Both the position numbers and the translations under genes were made by a program. The notes below the pieces were generated by a model. That model was not told the origin of the DNA. It was given only the letters and a program-made list of their open reading frames with translations, and searched no databases. This document shows, in pieces, positions 27,256 to 34,774 of a stretch of DNA of 64,000 nucleotides; positions within the stretch are counted from its first letter, which is position 1, and every line of letters starts with the position of its first letter. This DNA is from Synechococcus sp. MU1643 (GTDB lineage Bacteria; Cyanobacteriota; Cyanobacteriia; PCC-6307; Cyanobiaceae): positions 62,001 through 126,000 of the forward strand of contig NZ_VTKY01000001.1 in NCBI RefSeq assembly GCF_020514095.1, read 5' to 3'.

Positions 27256-28682
27256 CGCAGCCTGTTGCGCCGCGACCCAGACCTCGACCCAAGCGCAGAA
27301 TTCGTCTGCGTATGAGCTGGCTGTTGCTGGCCGTGCCGTTTGTGGTGTTCGGCGGCTTGATCGCCTTGGCGCCTGTCGCTCCTGAGCGCTCCGATCTGGA
27401 GGATCAACCTGCCGGTTCCCTACAGCAGCGCGGCCAGGATGCCAAGCCGTTCCGCTACATCCCCGACGATGAGGTTTACGCGCTGGATCTCGATCCACGG
27501 CGGGTGCGCTTCGGGCTGCTGGAGGGTTGGGATCGCGAACAGGACGCCTACCAGGACAGCGCTGCTCTGGCCTACGTGTCCGGCCCGATGTATGAGCGCC
27601 ATGTGGACGACGACGGTCGCGAGATAACGGTTCCTCTGGGGGATCTCAAATTCGGCAACCAGGTCTGGCGAGGGCGTAACCGCACGGCTTCACGCCAACG
27701 GGCCTACGTCGGCATCCGCCACGACGGCAGCATTGATTTCAGCTACGGGGAGCTGACCGATGAGCGCAGCCGCATCTACGACACCTTCATCGGCGGCCTG
27801 CACAGCCTTTACAACGACATCGAGGAGCCGCCTGAGAGCTACAAGGGCGCCTACAGCATCAGCATGGGCCAGCGGATCCGCTACTACCTGCCGCGGATTC
27901 GCATGGTGATGGGTCTGCGTCAGGACGGCCACATGGAAGTGCTGATGAGCCGTGATGGCCTGACCCTGGAGCAGACCAAAGACCTCGCCCGTCGCCGGGG
28001 CTACCTGGCGGCTTATATGCCTGACCATGCCTCGAAGAGCCGCTTCATCATCCCCGGGGTCAAGGGATTCACCGAAGAAGACGCCAACTGGATCAGCGGC
28101 GGTGCCACCAGCTTTGTGCATGTCCCTTACATGCTGCGGTTGAGCCCCCGCCAGATTCCCCTTCGGGGTAATTTGATCGCGGGTCTGGCGCCCAGGCTGG
28201 TGATGGATGAGGGCTGCGATGGCCCCTTCGACTGTGTCTCGTCTTTCGGCAGCCACCTCGCCGATCGCGCTCTTGCGGGCTTGAACCGGGTGATGGAACA
28301 GGGCGTTGAACCTCTGGCCCGGATGATCTGGGGGCCCTCCACCCTCACCAAGCCGGGCTCGCCTGCGGATGCCGATGACCGCAGCGTCGATCTGGATCGT
28401 GCACCCCTGCGGGAACCCCCGATCACGGCTGATCCTTTGGTGTTGCGCGAGCAGCCGGCTGTGATCCGGGAGCTGGAGCCGGCTGAGCCTGATGCGGATG
28501 ACAGCTGGACCGAGCCGCAGCCCTATGCGCCGTTGCCCCCCGATCTGCCGCCGCCGATCGTTCTCGATGAGCCGATGCTCAATCCTGCTGAGGTTCTCCT
28601 GGATGAGTCAGCCCCACCGGTGATGCCGCCGCCGGCTCTGCCGCCCCTACCGCAGGTGCCCGTGCCTGCTGTTCAGGATTGA
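27252..28682 (+). CDS. Membrane-anchored hypothetical protein with proline-rich tail
   Basis: 476 residues from a GTG overlapping the pdeM stop. A basic N-terminus (RPRPRPKRRIRLR) precedes one transmembrane helix (about residues 22-42), so the bulk is probably periplasmic. The middle (YVSGPMYERHVDDDGREIT; VGIRHDGSIDFSYGELTD) faintly resembles phosphodiester-glycosidase domains, not enough to assign. The last 100 residues are Pro/Glu-rich (PPDLPPPIVLDEP), typical of envelope-spanning linkers. Confidence 0.7.
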   Translation: MTQPVAPRPRPRPKRRIRLRMSWLLLAVPFVVFGGLIALAPVAPERSDLEDQPAGSLQQRGQDAKPFRYIPDDEVYALDLDPRRVRFGLLEGWDREQDAYQDSAALAYVSGPMYERHVDDDGREITVPLGDLKFGNQVWRGRNRTASRQRAYVGIRHDGSIDFSYGELTDERSRIYDTFIGGLHSLYNDIEEPPESYKGAYSISMGQRIRYYLPRIRMVMGLRQDGHMEVLMSRDGLTLEQTKDLARRRGYLAAYMPDHASKSRFIIPGVKGFTEEDANWISGGATSFVHVPYMLRLSPRQIPLRGNLIAGLAPRLVMDEGCDGPFDCVSSFGSHLADRALAGLNRVMEQGVEPLARMIWGPSTLTKPGSPADADDRSVDLDRAPLREPPITADPLVLREQPAVIRELEPAEPDADDSWTEPQPYAPLPPDLPPPIVLDEPMLNPAEVLLDESAPPVMPPPALPPLPQVPVPAVQD

Positions 28683-28685
28683 GCT

Positions 28686-29255
28686 TTGGAAGCCGTTTGG
28701 TCCTGGTGGTCGATTCCCAGCACGCAACGTCGGGTGTTGGTGGCGCATCTCCCCCAACCCCCAACGCGCGCTGAACAGCGGGCTATGAGTGACAGCCTCA
28801 CCTGCCGGCTGTTCGCCGATGCAGGCCAGGTGGTTGCTTCGGATGACATTGGCCGCACGATTTATGGCAAGCCGCAGCTTCGAGACTCTCCGCTGCACCA
28901 CAGTGTTTCCAACACCAGATCCCTCAGCCTTGGTGTGGTGGGGCCTGATCCGATTGGCATTGATGTTGAAGCGCTGGACCGGCCGTTGCGTGTGGCCTCT
29001 GAACTGTTGAAGCGGCGCATGTTTGCCTCGGCTGCTGATGCGACAGCCTGCCTGCAGCACTGGACGTTGATTCAGGCCTGGACGGCAAAGGAGGCTGTGT
29101 TGAAGGCAGCAGGACTGGGACTGGGCGGCGGACTCCCCAATGTGACCATCGCTCCGGACGGAGCCGCGGCATGGCTGCATGGTTCGCGCTATTCCCTCAG
29201 CCTCTGGACGCAGGAGGGCTTCAGCGTTGCTGTCGCTGAGGGCATCCGTGGCTAG
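28686..29255 (+). CDS. 4'-phosphopantetheinyl transferase (Sfp/HetI type)
   Basis: Activates acyl or peptidyl carrier proteins by adding the phosphopantetheine arm. The 189-residue product has GIDVEALDRP (magnesium-binding Asp/Glu) and the signature WTAKEAVLKAAG. It starts at a TTG three bases after the preceding stop; this keeps the family N-terminus VWSWWSIPSTQRRVLVAHL. No polyketide or peptide synthetase is in the window, so the likely client is the fatty-acid carrier protein. Confidence 0.85.
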   Translation: MEAVWSWWSIPSTQRRVLVAHLPQPPTRAEQRAMSDSLTCRLFADAGQVVASDDIGRTIYGKPQLRDSPLHHSVSNTRSLSLGVVGPDPIGIDVEALDRPLRVASELLKRRMFASAADATACLQHWTLIQAWTAKEAVLKAAGLGLGGGLPNVTIAPDGAAAWLHGSRYSLSLWTQEGFSVAVAEGIRG

Positions 29256-29282
29256 AGGACTGATGGAGCACCAAGCAACAGC

Positions 29283-29480
29283 GTGAGATCTCGTCTTCAG
29301 CAACGTCTGGCTGAGGCCAACAACTTCCAGAAGGCGTTGGTCACGTCTCTGCTGGCCTGGGTGGCTCTAGGGGTGTGGAGCTATCTGATCGTCGTGCCGA
29401 TCCTTTCGGCTGTGGCGTTCCTCTGGCTCGGGGTGACGGGCTGGCTGGTTTGGCGGATCTGGCGCAAACCCATGGTCTGA
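29283..29480 (+). CDS. Small hypothetical membrane protein
   Basis: 65 residues from a GTG. A basic amphipathic N-terminus (RSRLQQRLAEANNFQK) is followed by two hydrophobic helices. No family recognised. Lies 27 bases after the phosphopantetheinyl transferase gene. Confidence 0.55.
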   Translation: MRSRLQQRLAEANNFQKALVTSLLAWVALGVWSYLIVVPILSAVAFLWLGVTGWLVWRIWRKPMV

Positions 29481-29536
29481 ACCAGGGAATTGAAGTTCAA
29501 CAACTTAGAGTCCCCTCCGGGTTTGGTTCGCGTTCG

Positions 29537-29779
29537 GTGGAATTCACGGTTGTGATTCTGAGTGAGCAGGTTGGCTCATACCCAAAAATCAACTGGACGG
29601 AATGGAAAGATCGCAACCGCAAGCAGATGAAGAGTCAGGGCGATGTGTGGTCGATGGCAACACTGTCTGGAGCCACAATCTGGGATTGTTTGGACGACAA
29701 CAAGATCGACCGGCTTCACCTTGTGCAGTGGAAACCTGTTGACGACACGATGTATCAAGTGAGCCTGCCGCGTCGTTGA
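29537..29779 (+). CDS. Hypothetical small soluble protein
   Basis: 80 residues from a GTG (EFTVVILSEQVGSYPKINWT). Trp-rich and charged, no signal or membrane segment. No family recognised. It is followed after 43 bases by a strong terminator. The start is uncertain; in-frame sequence continues upstream. Confidence 0.5.
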   Translation: MEFTVVILSEQVGSYPKINWTEWKDRNRKQMKSQGDVWSMATLSGATIWDCLDDNKIDRLHLVQWKPVDDTMYQVSLPRR

Positions 29780-29822
29780 ATTTTCCCTGGCAACTGTTCG
29801 TTGATGTTAGTTAAATAGCCAA

Positions 29823-29856
29823 AAAGCATCTGCTCGGGTTAAGCAGATGCTTTTTT
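29823..29856. terminator. Bidirectional intrinsic terminator
   Basis: A 12-bp perfect stem (AAAGCATCTGCT / AGCAGATGCTTT) with a seven-base loop, T-run on the plus side and A-run on the other side. It closes the plus-strand gene ending at 29779 and the minus-strand gene ending at 29887. Confidence 0.9.
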
Positions 29857-29886
29857 ATTAGCTGCTCGATATGAGCATTTTCTCTT

Positions 29887-30096
29887 TTAAAGAAGGAAGA
29901 GTAAGATCACAATGAACATTGAGCCCACTAGGAAGATCGAGTCTTCCTTTCTGTTGGAGTCAAAGGGCTCGTGGGGCTCTGGAATCATGGTGATGACTGT
30001 TGAAGCAGTCAAGCTAAAGGACTCGGCTGTCCCTCGGCGGCTCGCTGCTTTTTTAATCGCGCGAATCTGTGAGCCGAGCTCCATTCCATTGCTCAC
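29887..30096 (-). CDS. Hypothetical small membrane protein
   Basis: 69 residues, mostly polar (EPHEPFDSNRKED), with a C-terminal hydrophobic helix (SIFLVGSMFIVILLFLL). Overlaps the end of the next upstream gene by 44 bases, which makes the annotated start doubtful; ATG 30084 is an alternative. Confidence 0.4.
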   Translation of the reverse strand: MSNGMELGSQIRAIKKAASRRGTAESFSLTASTVITMIPEPHEPFDSNRKEDSIFLVGSMFIVILLFLL

Positions 30097-30454
30097 TCAT
30101 TAACACGTCTTGTAGTTGATCAATTGCAGACTGCTTTGAATCATTCCAGTCTTGGTCTGAGAGCCTGATCAGGTATTCATGCTGGATGCCTGATCCTCTT
30201 TTTCGTGATGTGATGATCGAGACGTCGTCGTATTTGATGGGGAATGAGTCGCCAGATGGTGCTCCAAGGGCAGCTTCTGATGCGAACAAAAGAAAATCAA
30301 AAATCACTGGATTAAAATATTCATCGCTTGCATCCAAATCTCCACAAGCAACCATTTGTTCTTTGGTTTGTGGTGTGTACGTCACAAATGAAAAGCAGCA
30401 TGGATCACCGGTGGCTTGCAGGTAGAGCCCTTTGAACCGACGCGTGCCCATCAA
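30053..30454 (-). CDS. Hypothetical soluble protein
   Basis: 133 residues, no signal peptide. Segments include FVTYTPQTKEQMVACGDLDA and HEYLIRLSDQDWNDSKQSA. No family recognised. Overlaps the upstream 147-residue gene by four bases, so they are probably co-transcribed. Confidence 0.5.
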   Translation of the reverse strand: MMGTRRFKGLYLQATGDPCCFSFVTYTPQTKEQMVACGDLDASDEYFNPVIFDFLLFASEAALGAPSGDSFPIKYDDVSIITSRKRGSGIQHEYLIRLSDQDWNDSKQSAIDQLQDVLMSEQWNGARLTDSRD

Positions 30455-30894
30455 TCAGCCTGCCGCCAGATGGGAGAGTTGGGATCCCAAACGGGTTTGG
30501 CGTAGGTCCCCTTCAGTTGTCGTTGAGGCTGATCGATGCCCAGCTGGCCATGGCATTGGCTTGCAAACTCAATCGAGTTTTTGTGGAATTCCTTCCATGC
30601 AACCAGTGTTTTGCCATTCCAAATGGGCGGTAAACCTGTTTCTTTGAGCATCTGATCAAAGGCTTCAAAGTGGTTCTGCAGTTGCTCGTCCGTGAGCACA
30701 GCCTCTGGCCGCGGCACCCTTAGAAACTGTTTGAAGGGTGCGCTCTCCATGCATGCCTCGAAGCTGTTAGTGAGTTCGGCTTGATGGCTCCAGGCCTTCT
30801 GTTGGAACACTCCAAAGACAACGAGGCCAATGAGCAAAAGGCCAATCCCGATAATCGCGCTGAGATGACCAACCGGCTCTTTGGTCTTGTCCAT
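30451..30894 (-). CDS. Hypothetical membrane-anchored protein
   Basis: 147 residues. One N-terminal transmembrane helix (IIGIGLLLIGLVVFGVF, about residues 14-30) and a soluble domain with cysteines in FEACMES and SQCHGQLG. The soluble part is probably periplasmic or lumenal. First gene of a three-gene minus-strand group with no recognised families. Confidence 0.55.
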   Translation of the reverse strand: MDKTKEPVGHLSAIIGIGLLLIGLVVFGVFQQKAWSHQAELTNSFEACMESAPFKQFLRVPRPEAVLTDEQLQNHFEAFDQMLKETGLPPIWNGKTLVAWKEFHKNSIEFASQCHGQLGIDQPQRQLKGTYAKPVWDPNSPIWRQAD

Positions 30895-30997
30895 TGTCCA
30901 GGATTTCCAAGATCAGCCTACGGAGGAGTTTCTTCTTCGAGGGGCTCCATCGACGGGGTCTTCCGACCAGACTTAACTCTCTTTTGCTCAGAGCTGG

Positions 30998-31192
30998 ATG
31001 CGAGTGTTGCTCAAATTCCTCCTCTCACTCGCAGCTTTCGCGCTTGTGTTGGCGACTGGGGTAAGAAGCGCTGCTCATTTCACGACTCACGTCGGCACGC
31101 GGCTTCCCCCAGCAGAGCTGGACTGCTTCCACTCTGGGAACATACAAACCGATGAAGGTCGCCGGCTCCAGGTCTTTAAATGTCCGATCTGA
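30998..31192 (+). CDS. Hypothetical small exported protein
   Basis: 64 residues. The N-terminus VLLKFLLSLAAFALVLATG with a following SAA site is a clear signal peptide. The mature 40 residues have two cysteines (LDCFHSG and FKCPI). No family recognised. Convergent with the 33-residue gene next door. Confidence 0.45.
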   Translation: MRVLLKFLLSLAAFALVLATGVRSAAHFTTHVGTRLPPAELDCFHSGNIQTDEGRRLQVFKCPI

Positions 31193-31294
31193 TCAGCCGT
31201 TGGCCGGCTTGGTCAGTTTGTAGAGGTTCAGGGCGAAGAGGGCCATGCCGAAGCTGCCAAACGCGATGAGAAGGTCCTGGGTGGTGAAGGCCAT
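31193..31294 (-). CDS. 33-residue single-helix membrane protein
   Basis: The frame from ATG 31294 gives FTTQDLLIAFGSFGMALFAL and a basic C-terminus (NLYKLTKPANG), the design of small thylakoid or transporter-associated peptides. It is not a match that I can name among PsbT, PsaM, PetM or PetN. A conspicuous inverted repeat lies directly upstream. Confidence 0.5.
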   Translation of the reverse strand: MAFTTQDLLIAFGSFGMALFALNLYKLTKPANG

Positions 31295-31300
31295 GACTCT

Positions 31301-31330
31301 CGTTACATAACTTTGTTGACTAATGTAACG
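31301..31330. promoter_or_regulatory. Inverted repeat upstream of the 33-residue gene
   Basis: CGTTACAT (31301-31308) and ATGTAACG (31323-31330) are perfect reverse complements, 14 bases apart. Centre-to-centre spacing is about two helical turns, as for a dimeric regulator. It begins six bases from the start codon of the minus-strand gene, so it probably overlaps its promoter or leader. Confidence 0.5.
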
Positions 31331-31390
31331 GAGGCGCAGGGATGCGTCGTCAAGTCGTTCCGAGGGGGCTGTGGGCAGTCCTCTTTTTTT

Positions 31391-31543
31391 ATGACCTACC
31401 CCTTTGGTGCCATCAAGGCAGGCCTCGAAAAAGCATTCCGGCTTCCCGAGGCTCCACCGCTTGAGCAGCCTCGGAAGCAAGACCCTGCCGTGCTGAGCGA
31501 GTCAGAGCGATCGACGGTTCTGTTTGAGCACCCAGGCGTCTGA
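31391..31543 (+). CDS. Possible small hypothetical protein
   Basis: 50 residues (TYPFGAIKAGLEKAFRLPEA and a polar tail rich in Pro, Glu and Ser). No signal, helix or family. Supported only by frame length and position before dcd. Confidence 0.3.
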   Translation: MTYPFGAIKAGLEKAFRLPEAPPLEQPRKQDPAVLSESERSTVLFEHPGV

Positions 31544-31579
31544 GGCGTCCATACTCATGGCCCATCAAGGGATCGACCC

Positions 31580-32104
31580 ATGGCGGTGCTTGGACGTCAG
31601 GCCATTCTTCAAGCAGTTGATGACGGACTGATCGCGATCACGCCTTTCAGCGCCGACCATGTCGGGCCTGCATCGGTGGACCTCACCCTCGGCTCCACGT
31701 TTCGGGTGTTCCGCAAGGTGCATGAAGTGATCGAGGTTCGCGATCACACCGATTACCGCGAATGCACGGACAAGCTGGAGATTCCAGAGGGCGGGCACAT
31801 CTTGATCATGCCGGGGGAGACCGTGCTGGGGATCACCCGCGAGCGGGTCATGCTCGGGCCAGGCCTTTGCGGTTGGCTTGAGGGCCGCAGTCGCTTTGCT
31901 CGCCTGGGGTTGATGGTGCATATCAGTGCACCATTTATGGGGCCGGGGATCGACAGTCATCAGGTGCTGGAAATGAGCAATTTCGGCCCTGCTCCATTGG
32001 CGGTGGTTCCGGGCACGCTGATCTGTCAGTTCATCTTTCAGCGGATGGATGGTGAAGAGCACTATGCGGGCCGCTTCGCTGGGCAGAGCCAGAGCAGTTT
32101 TTAA
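31580..32104 (+). CDS. dcd: dCTP deaminase
   Basis: Converts dCTP to dUTP, feeding dUMP and dTTP synthesis. 174 residues; the substrate and trimer motifs GPASVDLTLGSTFRVF, ILIMPGETVLGIT and LEGRSRFARLGLMVH are clear. The length is slightly shorter than the 190-residue enterobacterial form, which is common. It stands alone on the plus strand. Confidence 0.92.
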   Translation: MAVLGRQAILQAVDDGLIAITPFSADHVGPASVDLTLGSTFRVFRKVHEVIEVRDHTDYRECTDKLEIPEGGHILIMPGETVLGITRERVMLGPGLCGWLEGRSRFARLGLMVHISAPFMGPGIDSHQVLEMSNFGPAPLAVVPGTLICQFIFQRMDGEEHYAGRFAGQSQSSF

Positions 32105-32591
32105 GGGGCGAGGGTGATGCCTTTCGTCAGTCTGATTACCTCTTTTGAGAGGAATTAAGGAAACCAACATTGGTATCGAGCCGTTAGTTCCCTGCACCGC
32201 AGCGGCTTTACAAAAAAAACTCATCGGAGACGTACACCCTCCGCAATGTTGGCTCTTCCGATTCTCTTTAGGTGTGTTCTTTTGGCATTCGTCGGAGCAA
32301 CCGTTGCATCTGTGGCTAACTCAAAAAAAAGACTTTGCCTTGCTCACGGCTGTTTTCCTGTTGGGTCTCGGAGCCTTAGAAGCAGTCCCTGCTTTCTTTG
32401 GCGTCTAATCCGTAGGACGAGCCTTGCTTCGCCGCTCCTTGCAGGTGGAATCAGTGGGAGCGCTTATGTATCACCTGCTGCCGCTGCAACAAGCCACTGT
32501 GAGGAACTGAAGAGGCGATCCCGAAGCAGTTCTGCAATTTCAATATGTTTGAGCATTGCCTGGCTTATATGTGCTGAACGAGCTTCTCGGC
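32105..32591. other. Stretch without a confident gene
   Basis: Nearly 490 bases after dcd. One frame from ATG 32246 begins like a signal peptide (LALPILFRCVLLAFVGATVA) but soon turns into low-quality sequence and may be the remains of a small exported-protein gene. CCTCTTTTGAGAGG near 32140 is a short hairpin without T-run. No RNA gene recognised. Confidence 0.4.
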
Positions 32592-32798
32592 ATGTATTGC
32601 ATCGAACGCCAAGACGATGACGCTCAATGGAGGAAAGAAATCTGCTTCAAGACGGAGTTCAAAGCTTTCGTGAACGCTCGCGCTAAGTCAATGGCGACAT
32701 TGGGCACCTATCGCGTGGTGAATTCAGCCTGGGCGAATCAGGTGATTGCTGAAGTGAATGGACTAGAGCTGGTCAAAAAGAACAGAGATAGGGTTTGA
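32592..32798 (+). CDS. Possible small hypothetical protein
   Basis: 68 residues from ATG 32592 (YCIERQDDDAQWRKEICFKT), charged and soluble with several aromatic residues. In-frame sequence extends a little further upstream (LPGLYVLNELLG) to a TTG at 32556. No family. It is followed by a weak terminator, which supports it slightly. Confidence 0.4.
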   Translation: MYCIERQDDDAQWRKEICFKTEFKAFVNARAKSMATLGTYRVVNSAWANQVIAEVNGLELVKKNRDRV

Positions 32799-32886
32799 TC
32801 ACTCTTCGCCGTAAGAAGTTGTATAAACCGTACGTATAAGTGCTTACGCACTTTGCTAAAAATGATTCACGTCATGAGAGACGGGG

Positions 32887-32917
32887 GTCCCGCCAATAAA
32901 TGCCGGGACTTTTTCTT
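32887..32917 (+). terminator. Weak intrinsic terminator
   Basis: GTCCCG and CGGGAC pair across an 11-base loop and are followed by TTTTTCTT on the plus strand. Suits transcripts from the preceding plus-strand gene. Confidence 0.45.
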
Positions 32918-33005
32918 GGGACAATCCACAATCGCTGGGGCCAAACCTTGAACATAAAAGAGGGGCGATAGGGATACCGCCCCGCCCTCTTCAGCCAGGA
33001 GGTGA

Positions 33006-33296
33006 TCAGAGGTCTTCTTCAGCTTCCCCTGCGATCTGACAATCACTTGTCGGGTAAGCCACGCAAAGCAGGGCGAAGCCTTTCGAGATCTGCTCATCGT
33101 CCAAGAAGCTTTGATCCGATTGATCAAGAGAGCCACTCGAAAGTTTGCCCACGCAGGTGGAGCAGGCGCCAGCTCGACATGAATAGGGCAGGTCAGCACC
33201 AGCTTCCTCTGCAGCATCCAGGATGTACTGATCGTCGGCACATGCAAAGGTCGACGACCCTTCGGATGTGGTGACTGTGACCTGATACGAAGCCAT
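33006..33296 (-). CDS. [2Fe-2S] plant-type ferredoxin
   Basis: 96 residues with the cluster ligands C40, C45, C48 ([10 protein letters not shown]) and C78 (LLCVAYP). An acidic surface and GEAEEDL tail suit docking to FNR and other acceptors. Start ATG 33296 matches family length. It may be one of several ferredoxins; the sequence alone does not show whether it is the main photosynthetic PetF. The upstream region contains an NtcA-like box. Confidence 0.93.
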   Translation of the reverse strand: MASYQVTVTTSEGSSTFACADDQYILDAAEEAGADLPYSCRAGACSTCVGKLSSGSLDQSDQSFLDDEQISKGFALLCVAYPTSDCQIAGEAEEDL

Positions 33297-33305
33297 TGGT
33301 TTCAA

Positions 33306-33574
33306 TCAATGCGTGCATCAATCAAAAATCCGATTGGATACCGCTGCTAATGCATTCAAGGAAGACTTCGGGATCGTTGTAGCAAGTGATACCGGATCAA
33401 TTCCGATGTCATTGATCTCTGATTTTGCAGATTAGATCGATTACTTTTGAGGGTGTTTTGATTCAATCGATCAACTCAGAAAACCCCTGTCGCACTTAAG
33501 CAAATCAGGGTTGTGGCGAGCAGCACTCAGTCCACCAGCTGAAGCCATTGCGTGAGTGGAGTTCCCATGGTCTG
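33306..33574. other. Intergenic region upstream of ferredoxin
   Basis: About 270 bases without a convincing gene, AT-richer than the flanks. It carries the ferredoxin promoter and the GTA-N8-TAC box. Confidence 0.5.
33379..33392 (-). promoter_or_regulatory. NtcA-like box upstream of ferredoxin
   Basis: GTA-TCACTTGC-TAC on the minus strand is a perfect GTA-N8-TAC consensus. A possible -10 (TGCATT) follows after 24 bases in the ferredoxin direction, the geometry of NtcA-activated promoters. Chance occurrence cannot be excluded: the consensus fixes only six bases. Confidence 0.45.
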
Positions 33575-33844
33575 TCAGTCGATTGGATCGTCCCAAAGGG
33601 GTGGTTCATCAAATTCTTCTAACAGCGAGTTGGCCTCTAACTCCTTGCCTGCCAGCAGCAGTTGAATCACTTGGTTCCAGATGTATCGACTGAGGCGTTC
33701 TGCCTCCTTCCCCTGATGCCCGGTCTCGAACTTGATCGGAGGCACATCACCTGTGTCGTCGTGAAACCGTGAGATGAGCGACACAGGTCTGGGCGCATCA
33801 ACTGCTCCGTCGTAACTCTCCTGATTCGACGGTTGACGTATCAA
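33575..33844 (-). CDS. Hypothetical soluble protein
   Basis: 89 residues, acidic (LLEEFDEPPLWDDPID at the C-terminus), helical middle (SRYIWNQVIQLLLAGKELEA). The TTG start is supported by a strong AAGGAG five bases upstream. No family recognised. Divergent from the 50-residue gene. Confidence 0.55.
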   Translation of the reverse strand: MIRQPSNQESYDGAVDAPRPVSLISRFHDDTGDVPPIKFETGHQGKEAERLSRYIWNQVIQLLLAGKELEANSLLEEFDEPPLWDDPID

Positions 33845-33921
33845 TTGACTCCTTTCGTTCGGACACGTTGAAAGCCAGACAAGGTCTCGCTATTAGCAAC
33901 CCAACGGCGCATAATCGAGGC

Positions 33922-34074
33922 ATGCAATCCAAAACATCGGAAGGCTTAGAGGTTTTCGCGGCTGTTGTTGTTACCGCAGGTTTGGTGGCGGGCAACCTCG
34001 TTCTCTTCTCGCCGTTGCGTGTGGATAACCGCGTGCAGCCTGCTCCTGCATCGCAAACGGCGGAACGCCCTTAG
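33922..34074 (+). CDS. Small single-helix membrane protein
   Basis: 50 residues: short polar head, one hydrophobic helix (VFAAVVVTAGLVAGNLVLF), then a polar tail. No family recognised. The ATG at 33922 begins right before the helix region; in-frame sequence upstream lacks support. Confidence 0.45.
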   Translation: MQSKTSEGLEVFAAVVVTAGLVAGNLVLFSPLRVDNRVQPAPASQTAERP

Positions 34075-34340
34075 CGGTTGAACACACCTTTGCTGTCCTC
34101 CGGAGCAGGTTTTATAAAGTAGTGACCCTCCGGCGACCAGTAGCCCAAGACAGGAAACGCCAAGCTCTGGGTCCTGGCTTCAGCATTGACCGCATCAACC
34201 CCTCGGGCCTGGATCAGCACGTTTCATTCTCCATCAACAAGATCGAGGAAGTCGTTTTCCTGGGTTTCTGTCGTGGGAATGGCATGGGCCTGCAGTGGGA
34301 GAACCGCCACCACACAAGCGAACAGAACAAAGCTCAGCAT
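34071..34340 (-). pseudogene. Small exported protein interrupted by an in-frame TGA
   Basis: The frame opens with a good signal peptide (LSFVLFACVVAVLPLQAHA), continues PTTETQENDFLDLVDGE, and hits TGA at 34224-34226 (codon 39). The same frame then runs cleanly for 50 more codons (NVLIQARGVDAVNAEARTQS; GYWSPEGHYFIKPAPEDSKG) to TAA. CGA to TGA is the likely change. No family recognised. It lies 25 bases downstream of the L,D-transpeptidase gene on the same strand. Confidence 0.6.
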
Positions 34341-34365
34341 CGGATTGGAAAGGGAGAACGAAGGA

Positions 34366-34740
34366 TCAGTTCGTGACAACCACCGGCGTGCTGACCTTGA
34401 TGCGGTTGTACACCTGAATTACGTCGCTGTTCAGCATGCGGATGCAGCCAAGGCTGACGGCGGCCCGCAACTTCACCCAGTTGGGCCAGGCCGTTCCGTG
34501 GATGGCGTACTCGCCTGTTCCGATCTGCTCGTAGGCCACGTAGGGCACGCCCACGGGGTTGTTCGGGCCGGGAGCAATGACCTTGCCTTTCTTGTGGTAC
34601 TCAGGCTGGGGGTCCATTTTGGTGACCGCACAGCTGCCCGGAGGGATTGGCGATTCCGGTGCACCGATCGCTACGGGGTATTTGCCGATCACCTTGCCCA
34701 ACTCAAGCTGGGTGACTTCGTCAGTTTCCGTTCGATTCAA
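34366..34740 (-). CDS. L,D-transpeptidase (YkuD) family protein
   Basis: The catalytic module of enzymes that make 3-3 peptidoglycan cross-links or anchor proteins to peptidoglycan. His81 in YAIHGTAW and Cys99 in SLGCIRM are both present, as is the GPNNPVGVPY loop. Only 124 residues: the domain is nearly complete, but no signal peptide precedes it. The TTG start at 34740 is the only in-frame candidate near the domain, with weak ribosome-binding sequence. Upstream lies the CBS gene. Confidence 0.75.
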   Translation of the reverse strand: MNRTETDEVTQLELGKVIGKYPVAIGAPESPIPPGSCAVTKMDPQPEYHKKGKVIAPGPNNPVGVPYVAYEQIGTGEYAIHGTAWPNWVKLRAAVSLGCIRMLNSDVIQVYNRIKVSTPVVVTN

Positions 34741-34774
34741 CCGATTGCGATCGGGATTCGGCTGGCCTGATGAA

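Noticed and set aside
32246-32620. 124-codon frame with a signal-like N-terminus after dcd
   Set aside because: Only the first 26 residues look protein-like; the rest is Arg/Ser/Cys-rich with no pattern. Treated as non-coding or decayed.
34224-34226. TGA as a selenocysteine codon in the small secreted protein
   Set aside because: No selenocysteine insertion hairpin was apparent after the codon, the flanking residues do not look like a redox site, and cyanobacteria of this type are not known for selenoproteins. A nonsense change is simpler.
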